The notes beneath the pieces are model-generated. The model saw nothing but the letters and a program-made list of their open reading frames with translations. It had not been told where the DNA came from and made no database searches. Positions 9,445-16,325 of a stretch of 64,000 nt of DNA are shown here, piece after piece. The DNA lies in NCBI RefSeq assembly GCF_000379765.1, contig NZ_KB903498.1, forward strand, positions 190,778-254,777, in the 5' to 3' direction. Both the position numbers and the translations under genes were made by a program. The stretch is from Flexithrix dorotheae DSM 6795 (lineage in GTDB: Bacteria; Bacteroidota; Bacteroidia; Cytophagales; Flammeovirgaceae). Each line of letters starts with the position of its first letter. Position 1 is the first letter of the stretch.

Positions 9445-10668
9445 ATGAAGAAGAATAAATTTTTAAATTGGAGCATTGGATGTTTACTTTTAGCCATGGG
9501 GCTAATCTTTGTTTCCTGTGAAGAAGAAGGTAACGATGTACCACCACCACCAGCAGACTCTAAATATACAGTAGGAGCATCAGTTGATGGTGAGGGATAT
9601 TATGTCACTACTGATGATCTTTTATCAGGCTCTCTTTCAATAGTGGGTAATGGTTCTGAAGGTTGGGCAAATCTATCAGTAAGTGTTGATGGATATCTTT
9701 ACATCCTTAATAATACAGAAGCTTTAACCGAAAAGTTTGAATTAACAGAGAACGGTCCTGTTAAAGTTGATGCCATTTCTAACTCAGCATTAACCCCTGG
9801 TGCTTTTTTCCGATACATTCAGGTTACTGATAATGGCGATTTATTCTTATCGACCAATCCAAATGATGAAGGATTAGTGCCTTATGCTATTATAGATCTG
9901 GAAACATTTACCGCCACAAGCAATGGATTCATTACTTTCCCTACCATAGGTAACAAAAACAACTTATGGACAAATGGATTAGTACAAGATGGCAGAATCT
10001 ATTTTGGCTCCTTATATGGTGATGCTGCTACCTGGTCACAGTTATCTGACTCATTGATTACGGTGAGATACGATTATCCCTCCTTGGCAAACCCTGAAAT
10101 ATTGGTTTCCACTGCATCTGCAGGAATGACTGCCGGTTACAGAACAAATGGCTCCTTCGCCACAGAAACCGGAGATATATATCAATACAATATAACTAGT
10201 TCTCTTTGGTACGGTCACGATGAGGTAGCTAATAAGCCTTCAGTATTCGTAAAAATCAAAGATGGTGAATATGATGATTCTTATGTGTTTGATATTTCGG
10301 CCGAATACAACGAACCAATCGCTATTTGGAATGCATGGTATGCTGGAAACAATATCGCTTATGCCAATGTGGTAAGGGTAGCCGATACACCAGAATGGGG
10401 GGATCTGGTACAAAATACAGGCACCCTGGTTGAAATCAACCTGGAAACCAAAACTGTAACTGAGCTGAATTTACCAAAAGCATCCTTTAGAGACATCTTC
10501 TCTTTAAATTGTGTGGAAGAAGGCAAGTTCTATATTCCTGTAAGTGTTGTGGATGGAGATGCCAATATCTATGAAATTACGATTGGCGGTGGTGCAGATG
10601 GTTTCCAAAAGGGAGCTACTTTGGATGGAAGCAATGTATTTGTAAATGCCTTGTTTAGAAATTTTTAG
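9445..10668 (+). CDS. DUF4374-type lipoprotein (module 2)
   Basis: 407-residue predicted outer-membrane lipoprotein: a signal peptide of about 24 residues ends in the lipobox GLIFVSC, followed by EEEGND and a Pro-rich linker. The rest consists of repeated beta-strand units (GEGYYVTTDDLLSGSLSIVGNG and similar), consistent with the beta-propeller-like DUF4374 family found beside TBDTs in Bacteroidota. It could be a surface partner of the receptor, by analogy with SusD; this is inference. It begins 4 bp after the receptor stop. A paralogue is at 18726-20012. Confidence 0.8.
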   Translation: MKKNKFLNWSIGCLLLAMGLIFVSCEEEGNDVPPPPADSKYTVGASVDGEGYYVTTDDLLSGSLSIVGNGSEGWANLSVSVDGYLYILNNTEALTEKFELTENGPVKVDAISNSALTPGAFFRYIQVTDNGDLFLSTNPNDEGLVPYAIIDLETFTATSNGFITFPTIGNKNNLWTNGLVQDGRIYFGSLYGDAATWSQLSDSLITVRYDYPSLANPEILVSTASAGMTAGYRTNGSFATETGDIYQYNITSSLWYGHDEVANKPSVFVKIKDGEYDDSYVFDISAEYNEPIAIWNAWYAGNNIAYANVVRVADTPEWGDLVQNTGTLVEINLETKTVTELNLPKASFRDIFSLNCVEEGKFYIPVSVVDGDANIYEITIGGGADGFQKGATLDGSNVFVNALFRNF

Positions 10669-10677
10669 AGAATAAGC

Positions 10678-10709
10678 TCTGATCTTAATCATTAAAAAAC
10701 AAGATCAGA
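10678..10709 (+). terminator. Hairpin after the DUF4374 gene
   Basis: TCTGATCTT / AAGATCAGA, a 9-bp perfect stem with a 14-nt loop, begins 10 bp after the stop. It has no T tract of its own, so it may stabilise the mRNA end or act together with the larger hairpin just downstream. Confidence 0.4.
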
Positions 10710-10711
10710 TT

Positions 10712-10797
10712 AACATTATGCCTTTTAAATTAAAAATCTACTGTTTTTTCCTTAATTCAATGAGGTAGAATTTGAGAAAAAGGCATAATGTTTTTTT
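10712..10797 (+). terminator. Large hairpin with T7 tail after the DUF4374 gene
   Basis: 15-bp perfect arms, AACATTATGCCTTTT (10712-10726) and AAAAGGCATAATGTT (10778-10792), enclose 51 nt that pair further (AAATCTAC with GTAGAATTT). Seven Ts at 10791-10797 follow. This is a plausible strong terminator of the receptor-DUF4374 transcript, which would leave the downstream PepSY gene under its own promoter. It abuts the palindromic element that starts at 10798. Confidence 0.6.
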
Positions 10798-10975
10798 AGA
10801 GCTTATTTAAAATTTAGGTTTTCCGAAATGTCGGACCAAAGCGAAAACGTCCAGTTTTGGGTTCTCAGGAAAAAAGAAAATTTTTGAATAGCAGCGCTAT
10901 TTGGAAATTTTCTTTTGAAGTGAGGTTTCATAAATGGGCGTTTGCAGCGAAACAGTTAAAATTTAAACATGCTCT
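10798..10975 (+). repeat. Long palindromic intergenic element, copy A
   Basis: A 178-bp element bounded by AGAGC...GCTCT. The left end AGAGCTTATTTAAAATTTA and the reverse complement of the right end, AGAGCATGTTTAAATTTTA, are terminal inverted repeats. The centre is AATAGC-AGC-GCTATT (10887-10901). Around it, 21-nt arms (10872-10892 and 10896-10916) pair with 18 Watson-Crick and 3 G-U pairs and no mismatch. Outer stems (AAACGTCC / GGGCGTTT and CTCA / TGAG) extend the fold. By hand alignment about seven G-T and no A-C oppositions occur, favouring a plus-strand RNA fold. A second copy lies at 62740-62903. No coding capacity. Confidence 0.7.
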
Positions 10976-11056
10976 TAGTCCAAAAAACCTGAACAATACT
11001 CAGGAATAGTTAAATCAGAACATTCCTTAATACTATATACCTTTTACCGATAAGTA

Positions 11057-11064
11057 TATTTTTG
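11057..11064 (+). promoter_or_regulatory. Candidate -7 box (TAnnTTTG) of the PepSY gene
   Basis: TATTTTTG lies 41 bp before ATG 11106 and matches the Bacteroidota TAnnTTTG element. The identical octamer occurs before the TBDTs at 7020 and 16326. No clear -33 TTTG is visible at the usual distance. Confidence 0.4.
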
Positions 11065-11105
11065 ATTCCCATCCTTCTTTAATAATAAACCTCCATAGCA
11101 AGAAT

Positions 11106-12251
11106 ATGAGCAAGCCATTAAAAAAACTTATCTTAAACTTACACCTTTGGATAGGCTTAATTACCGGAATAGTCTTGTTTATTGAAGGAGTAACTGGTGC
11201 TATTTATGTTTTTGCCATTGAGATTTCAGAAAAAATCTATGAAGATCGGTACACCATAACTAACATCCCTAAGAATGCTACACCCCTACCGCTCAGCCAG
11301 TTAAAAGAGACCGCTATTGGAGCATTAAAAGAAGATGCGCCCATTTTAAGGATTTACCAACCAAATGATCCCAAAGCAACCGTTTCCTTTGTATTTCAAA
11401 AAACAAAGCATGATGCCCTGACTTATGCCGGTTATATGGAAGTGTGTAAAACTGTGTTTGTCAATCCATATACTGCAGAAATAGTGAAAATTGAAAACAC
11501 CAAATGGGAGTTTTTTAATGTAATTATGTGGATGCATATGACCTTACTTTTAGGCTATGAATGGGGAAGTCAGATAGTGGCCTGGAGCGTGGTAGGATTT
11601 CTCATTTTGCTTATCAGTGGCCTGGTACTGTGGTGGCCCAAAAATAAGAAAAGTCGTGGTATGCGGTTTTGGTTTAAATGGAAACCAGGGTTCGGATTCA
11701 AGCGTAAAAATTTTGATTTACATGCAATCCTTGGGTTTTATATTATTTCTCTGTCCATCATAATTGCAGTAACCGGCTTGTTTTGGTCTTTCACCTCTTT
11801 GAATCAGGGGATTCAATGGATTGCCAACGGAGGGAAAACCGTAACCCGACCTCTACCTGAACCGCCAACCGAAAAAGAATCGGATGATTTAAATCCTTTG
11901 GATAACATGCATCAAATAATCAGGTCCCAGCTAAACAATGCACATGCTTATGTCATCAAAATGCCAAGACGACCAGAATTTCCTTATGTAGTTCGGCTTT
12001 ACTTATCCAATAGGGTATTTTATGACAGAATCGTTTATTATTTCGATTCCGGTTCCGGCTCTCTTTTAAGAAAAGATGAAGTCTCTGACCTAAGTGGTGG
12101 AGAGCAGGTAAGCGGTATTAATTATGATATTCATGTCGGTAGTATTGGCGGATTACCCACTAAAATCCTGGCCTTTTTCACTTGCTTGATTATTGCCAGC
12201 CTGCCTATTACAGGTTTTATTATTTGGCGGAATAAGTCTTACCGAACCTGA
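11106..12251 (+). CDS. PepSY-associated transmembrane protein (module 2)
   Basis: 381-residue inner-membrane protein of the classical PepSY_TM layout. Helix 1 is LNLHLWIGLITGIVLFIEGVTGAI, then come a periplasmic PepSY region, helices near 140-180 (MWMHMTLLLGYEWG, VGFLILLISGLVLWWP) and 205-230 (DLHAILGFYIISLSIIIAVTGL), a second periplasmic region and a last helix (ILAFFTCLIIASLPITGFIIW). Conserved histidines in LHLW, MWMHM, DLHA and DIHVGS fit haem-binding ferric reductases of the FoxB type. It has its own candidate promoter and a downstream bidirectional terminator. The reductase role is inferred. Confidence 0.88.
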   Translation: MSKPLKKLILNLHLWIGLITGIVLFIEGVTGAIYVFAIEISEKIYEDRYTITNIPKNATPLPLSQLKETAIGALKEDAPILRIYQPNDPKATVSFVFQKTKHDALTYAGYMEVCKTVFVNPYTAEIVKIENTKWEFFNVIMWMHMTLLLGYEWGSQIVAWSVVGFLILLISGLVLWWPKNKKSRGMRFWFKWKPGFGFKRKNFDLHAILGFYIISLSIIIAVTGLFWSFTSLNQGIQWIANGGKTVTRPLPEPPTEKESDDLNPLDNMHQIIRSQLNNAHAYVIKMPRRPEFPYVVRLYLSNRVFYDRIVYYFDSGSGSLLRKDEVSDLSGGEQVSGINYDIHVGSIGGLPTKILAFFTCLIIASLPITGFIIWRNKSYRT

Positions 12252-12389
12252 AAATTTACCCGGAAAATATAGAGAGATAAGTCCCCTTTGCCAAAGACTT
12301 TCCTTTGAAATTAATGCCTTGTAACCCTTCCAACACCTTCCAGGCAATTCTCTGGATAAATCTAATTATCGTAAAAATCAGCATAAAAA

Positions 12390-12422
12390 AAGCCTGCTTT
12401 CATTAAAAGTGGAAGCAGGCTT
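12390..12422. terminator. Bidirectional intrinsic terminator between convergent genes
   Basis: AAGCCTGCTTTCA (12390-12402) and TGGAAGCAGGCTT (12410-12422) form a 13-bp stem with one T-G opposition. T tracts lie on both sides (A7 at 12384-12390 read as T7 on the minus strand, ACTTTTTTT on the plus strand). It sits between the convergent PepSY gene (stop 12251) and the minus-strand TBDT (stop 12483). Confidence 0.88.
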
Positions 12423-12482
12423 ATAACTTTTTTTGCCTACAATCTTCTAGGTTTAAATCTCAGATTTAGGACGGCCTCTCCC

Positions 12483-14654
12483 CTACCACTTGAGTTTAAT
12501 TCCACCGTTTACCACAAATCCATCCACTGGAGCATAAATACTTCTGAATTCAGGGTTATTGATATCTCCAGTAAAAATGGTATCAAATGCCGTTTGCCGG
12601 GTATCCAGAAAGTTTTCAAAATTTAAAAATAGGGAAAGATGTTTCCCCAACTTCTTTTCTGTCATTAGCCCAACTATCCAATAAGATTGTCCTGTGGCAC
12701 CATCGGCTAATTTCTGAGGACTAAAGTAGTAGCCTTCCAGACCAACCCAGAAATTTCCATGCTTTTCATACATTAATACATTATTTAAGCGGTGTTTTGC
12801 CACCAGCGGGTATTCCTCAATCTGACCATCATAATGCTCTTCTACATCGGTAAAAGTATACCCTATAAATAGTTTAAAATGGTGAAAACTCCATTTCATG
12901 TTTACTTCTACTCCTTTCGTATCCACAATTCCTTCTGGCTGTAAAAATTCATAGTAGTTTTCCCTTTGGGTAAGCACCAATGGATCCTGAATTTTGGTGT
13001 AGAAAAATAAGGTGTTGGTATTTAATACCAATTCATCGGTCAAAGCCCAACGGTAGTTTACATCAAAATTTCCCCCAATAGAATATTCTGCCTTGGTCTG
13101 ATTGGTATTGATTGGCAAAATATTCCTGAAATGCAGGGACTCCGCTTCTTCCGTAAAAATGGTAGGTGTTTTATACCCCATTCCTCCTCCCAGCCGGAAA
13201 GTTAAGGCATGGTTGGGTTCAAACATTAAAGAAAATCTGGGTAGAGGAAAAAAACCGTAATCTGACTGGTAATCCGCCCTTATTCCCGATTCTAAATGCC
13301 ATTGTTCTGAAAAATCAAAGGTATTTTGGATAAAACCGCCAAATGTAGAATTTGAATAGTCCAGAGGTTCAGTAGTGATACCCAGACCCTGGTCAAATCG
13401 GTCTGTCCACAAATTTACTCCAAAAATCCATTCAGACTTTTTACCTGTGGTTACATAATTTAATTCGCTGAATGAGGACAATTGCTGCCCTGCAAATGCA
13501 TAATCGGGAATGGCAATTTCCCTGTCATAAAAACTGAAGCTGTTTTTAAAGGTGAGTTTCGAATGACCTGAAAAATTATGAGAAAAAATAACCTGACTGG
13601 ATATTCTGTCCGTTTCATTGTTTTCAAAGTATGCATCCGGAATATTCTCGCCTTCCACATATTTCATGTTTCCGCCAAGCCGGTCTTCTGATACTATATT
13701 TGCCCCAACCATCAGTTCTGTATGCTCATTCAAATAAAAAAACAGGCGGGGATTTAAAGTAAACCGATCAAATTTGGGAATTGCTGTTAAACCAATATCG
13801 GCTGGATCATAAGCTGTACCTTTGTTGTAAGAAGCAAAGACCGTTGTACCGACTTTCCCATATTTTTGGGAATAAAAAGCACTGGCATCCAAACCCAGCG
13901 CAGAAGTCCCATTCAACATTAAGCTCAGTTCCGGATGATCCTCGGGAGTTTTGGTAACCAGATTGACCAGTCCTGCAATAGCTCCCCCTCCATACAAAGT
14001 AGAGGAAGATCCTTTTATCACTTCCACCTGTTTAAGGTCAAGTGGTGCAATTTGCATTAAACTTAACCCACTGGAAAATCCAGAATAAAGTGGTAAACCA
14101 TCTCGCAAGAGCTGGGTATATTTTCCATCCAGTCCCTGAATTCTGATACTGGAGTTATAACTTGTAGCAGAGGTCTGTTGGGTTTGAATACCCGTACTTT
14201 CATTCAAAAGCATACGAATATCCCCGGGTTTCATATTTCCTTTTTCAGAAAGCTCTTCCCCGGCAATGAATTCTACCCTGGTTGGAGAGTCCTCAATGGT
14301 ACGGCTGCTCCTTGTGGAAGTAAGGACAATTTCTTCCATTTCTTCATGAGCATGCGATAAAAATATGGTTTTGTTTTGCATAGGATCTTGTATTGGAAAC
14401 TGAAATTCCAATTCTTGTTTTTCATAGCCTATGGAACTGATCTGGACCACAAAATTTCCATCTGGTATCCCTTTCACCACTGCCAGTCCATTAATATCTG
14501 TAACACTACCCTTTTGCAAAGCAGGGATATAAACTGCCACACCAATCAAATTCTCCTTCGACTCTTCATCTTTTATGTTCAATTCAAGATTGTTTTGAGC
14601 CGCAATCATGTGAAAATTAAACAGCAGGAAGAGCCATAATAAATTTTTATTCAT
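12483..14654 (-). CDS. TonB-dependent receptor with CarboxypepD_reg-like domain (metal/cobalamin type)
   Basis: 723 residues: signal peptide (to FHMIAAQ), CarboxypepD_reg-like domain (about 22-100: GVAVYIPALQKGSVTDINGLA, ISSIGYEKQ), the stretch SHAHEEMEEIVLTSTRSSRTIED, plug (about 125-235: IRIQGLDGKYTQLLRDGLPL, LDLKQVEVIKGSSSTLYGGGAIAG) and a barrel ending VVNGGIKLKW. It is not a close paralogue of the two module receptors. It follows a small Cys/His-rich DUF6660 protein by 82 bp on the same strand, an arrangement seen with heavy-metal loci in Bacteroidota, so copper or another metal is a possible substrate (inference). A bidirectional terminator lies downstream. Confidence 0.9.
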   Translation of the reverse strand: MNKNLLWLFLLFNFHMIAAQNNLELNIKDEESKENLIGVAVYIPALQKGSVTDINGLAVVKGIPDGNFVVQISSIGYEKQELEFQFPIQDPMQNKTIFLSHAHEEMEEIVLTSTRSSRTIEDSPTRVEFIAGEELSEKGNMKPGDIRMLLNESTGIQTQQTSATSYNSSIRIQGLDGKYTQLLRDGLPLYSGFSSGLSLMQIAPLDLKQVEVIKGSSSTLYGGGAIAGLVNLVTKTPEDHPELSLMLNGTSALGLDASAFYSQKYGKVGTTVFASYNKGTAYDPADIGLTAIPKFDRFTLNPRLFFYLNEHTELMVGANIVSEDRLGGNMKYVEGENIPDAYFENNETDRISSQVIFSHNFSGHSKLTFKNSFSFYDREIAIPDYAFAGQQLSSFSELNYVTTGKKSEWIFGVNLWTDRFDQGLGITTEPLDYSNSTFGGFIQNTFDFSEQWHLESGIRADYQSDYGFFPLPRFSLMFEPNHALTFRLGGGMGYKTPTIFTEEAESLHFRNILPINTNQTKAEYSIGGNFDVNYRWALTDELVLNTNTLFFYTKIQDPLVLTQRENYYEFLQPEGIVDTKGVEVNMKWSFHHFKLFIGYTFTDVEEHYDGQIEEYPLVAKHRLNNVLMYEKHGNFWVGLEGYYFSPQKLADGATGQSYWIVGLMTEKKLGKHLSLFLNFENFLDTRQTAFDTIFTGDINNPEFRSIYAPVDGFVVNGGIKLKW

Positions 14655-14736
14655 TATTGATTAAAATTTAAAGTTAAAGTATACTTCTCCATGCCTGTTT
14701 CGGACAGAAACAGCGGAAAATAAAAAAGCTACAACT

Positions 14737-15075
14737 TTAAATATATCTGGGAGGCTTAAGGGGAATGATGCCGTATCCCTCAGAAACATAATCGAGGTAA
14801 TACTCTGATTTTGGAATTTTAGGCTGGGATAAAAGACTAAAATCACATAATCTTTGATCTTTAAGGAAAAAACCTGAGCAATTACCACAGGAATAAAAGG
14901 GCGAACAGGGTAAACTGGAATTATTATTATCCTTGTGCCCATCTTTGTGTTCATGATTTTGTGCTTCCATTTCATTTCCCTCAATTTCATGGCACTCGTC
15001 ACTTATAGAGCAACATGGATTAATTGACAGTGTCAACACCAGAAAAATGAGCGATAAAGAAATAAAATTCAACAA
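14737..15075 (-). CDS. DUF6660-like small Cys/His-rich secreted protein
   Basis: 112 residues from a TTG start; an in-frame stop lies five codons upstream and no ATG is available. A signal-like helix (FISLSLIFLVLTLSI) precedes NPCCSISDECHEIEG, a His-rich stretch (QNHEHKDGHK) and SLPCSPFYSCGNCSG, ending IIPLKPPRYI. This Cys/His spacing and PP-x-I ending match DUF6660 proteins found beside metal-efflux genes and TBDTs. A metal-binding role is plausible but unproven. The overlapping frame 14661-15002 shows no such features and is rejected. A strong promoter-like sequence lies 56 bp upstream. Confidence 0.75.
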   Translation of the reverse strand: MLNFISLSLIFLVLTLSINPCCSISDECHEIEGNEMEAQNHEHKDGHKDNNNSSLPCSPFYSCGNCSGFFLKDQRLCDFSLLSQPKIPKSEYYLDYVSEGYGIIPLKPPRYI

Positions 15076-15130
15076 ATTCTCAAAAGATTAAACCGAAATT
15101 CCCAATCTGGCAAAATGCCTATTAGTGACG

Positions 15131-15162
15131 CAAATGTAGTGCTATTCATTTTGTTGGACAAA
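15131..15162 (-). promoter_or_regulatory. Strong Bacteroidota-type promoter of the DUF6660-TBDT unit
   Basis: On the minus strand, TTTG (15159-15162) is followed after exactly 20 bp by TACATTTG (15131-15138), a perfect match to the TTTG-N19/20-TAnnTTTG primary promoter of Bacteroidota. Transcription would begin near 15124, about 50 nt before the TTG start. Confidence 0.65.
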
Positions 15163-15211
15163 TAGCATGATCATCAAACTCCTTTAAAATTAAATATTCA
15201 GTGGGGATCAC
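15146..15211 (-). pseudogene. Possible remnant of a DUF4386 gene 3' end
   Basis: The 27 bp at 15185-15211 match 25 of 27 bases of 21968-21994 inside the intact DUF4386 gene, in the same strand and frame (VIPTEYLIL against VITTEYLIL). The remnant then reads KEFDDHAICPTK-stop, against KGFDKGAIENLS-stop at the end of the intact protein, as if the 17 residues between had been deleted. Upstream the frame runs into the AraC gene, so no functional protein is expected. The match is short. Confidence 0.35.
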
Positions 15212-15233
15212 ATTCAGCCCTGTGCCCATAATT

Positions 15234-16199
15234 TCATTTTTTTCTGACAGAACTTGGTAAATAGCCAAACCGCTTTTTAAAGGCAACTGTAAAATGCTGG
15301 GGATTTTTAAAACCAACTTCTTCCGAAATAGCGGCAATGGATTTATTGGTAGAAGTAAGCTGTAAATGTGCAAAATTCATCCTTGAAATAACCAGGTACT
15401 CAGATGGACTTACCCTGAAAAGTTCTTTAAATCCGGTTTTCAACTTGGTGGCACACATTCCGGCTAGTTTAGAGAGCTCATTTATAGAATAAGGAGTTTG
15501 AAAATTTTGCTCTATCACCTCTTTAATATAATGGTATTTTTCAACATCATGGCTGGACACATTTACCTTATTTTGATTGGTACATGGGGTACAACTATCG
15601 AGTTGGAGTATCAGTAATTCAGTAATTTTAGCCTTCATATAGGCTTTGCGCATAGCTCCAGTAAAAGGGCAGTGTAAAATATCACGAATAACATGATGCA
15701 ATTCCATGGAGATGGGTATACTTTTATTGCTCATTCTTACCGGTTGGTTACAGTAAATACCTTTTTCCAATACCCTGAGCGCTTCCAGTTGATCGCCAAA
15801 CAACTGCTCGACAAAATCTAAAGTCAGGTAAATCTCCAGGGTTTTTCGATTCAGAGGACCAGGGTATTTTAGCAAGCCATTCACTTCCGGTAAGAAAAAT
15901 AAATTATGGTGTCCTTTTCTAATTTCCACATCAAGACCACTGGAATTGGCTTTGTAAATAGAATGGCCGTCCAGTTCAAACTGCATCTTAAAGACAGGAG
16001 CCTGTTGCTTCACATCAATTATCAGATCTTTATTAAGGCTCACTTCACGCTGCTCAACGATAATTCCATCAAAATTTGATTTCCGCATTTTACCCTTCAT
16101 TCCCGGAAAAGCCACATGGTGTTCTGCTTCAAAGGTATCGTTAAGGGACTTTACCTGAACCAGTTCCTGAAAATCTTCGCTTTTTAAATGAATCTGCAT
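15234..16199 (-). CDS. AraC-family transcriptional regulator, PchR-like
   Basis: 321 residues. The N-terminal part (about 1-210) resembles the ligand domain of PchR-type regulators. The C-terminal AraC DNA-binding domain (about 225-321) has two helix-turn-helix units (SINELSKLAGMCATKLKTGF and SIAAISEEVGFKNPQHFTVAFKKRFG, ending YLPSSVRKK). PchR-like proteins activate siderophore receptor genes when the ferric siderophore is present. It is divergent from the TBDT at 16326 across a short spacer with two 21-bp-spaced direct repeats, so it most likely controls module 3 and itself. Confidence 0.9.
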   Translation of the reverse strand: MQIHLKSEDFQELVQVKSLNDTFEAEHHVAFPGMKGKMRKSNFDGIIVEQREVSLNKDLIIDVKQQAPVFKMQFELDGHSIYKANSSGLDVEIRKGHHNLFFLPEVNGLLKYPGPLNRKTLEIYLTLDFVEQLFGDQLEALRVLEKGIYCNQPVRMSNKSIPISMELHHVIRDILHCPFTGAMRKAYMKAKITELLILQLDSCTPCTNQNKVNVSSHDVEKYHYIKEVIEQNFQTPYSINELSKLAGMCATKLKTGFKELFRVSPSEYLVISRMNFAHLQLTSTNKSIAAISEEVGFKNPQHFTVAFKKRFGYLPSSVRKK

Positions 16200-16200
16200 A

Positions 16201-16237
16201 AATGTCTGATCGCGTTAGTAGAATGTCTGTTTGCGTT
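16201..16237. promoter_or_regulatory. Candidate AraC operator: 21-bp-spaced direct repeat
   Basis: AATGTCTGATCGCGTT (16201-16216) and AATGTCTGTTTGCGTT (16222-16237) agree at 14 of 16 positions and are spaced exactly 21 bp, two helical turns. AraC-family dimers typically bind such tandem sites. The repeats start 2 bp upstream of the AraC start codon and end 23 bp before the TATTTTTG box of the divergent TBDT, a position suited to activating the receptor and repressing the regulator. Confidence 0.6.
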
Positions 16238-16260
16238 GTATGCCACGCTACTCTAGCCTC

Positions 16261-16268
16261 TATTTTTG
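16261..16268 (+). promoter_or_regulatory. Candidate -7 box (TAnnTTTG) of TBDT module 3
   Basis: TATTTTTG lies downstream of the direct-repeat operator and 50-60 bp before the TBDT start. No good -33 TTTG is present at 19-20 bp, as expected for an activator-dependent promoter. Confidence 0.45.
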
Positions 16269-16325
16269 CAAAAATATCTATAATTTATAATTAATCTTAA
16301 TAAGGATAGTAGTTTTTTGTCGAAA

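Noticed and set aside
14661-15002. 113-codon minus-strand frame overlapping the DUF6660 gene
   Set aside because: Only one of the two overlapping frames can be real; the frame 14737-15075 has a signal peptide, patterned Cys residues and a family-like ending, this one does not.
15212-15373. Open frame overlapping the end of the AraC gene
   Set aside because: It is a shifted frame of the AraC coding sequence; only its last part (15146-15211) shows a homology signal, treated as a gene remnant.
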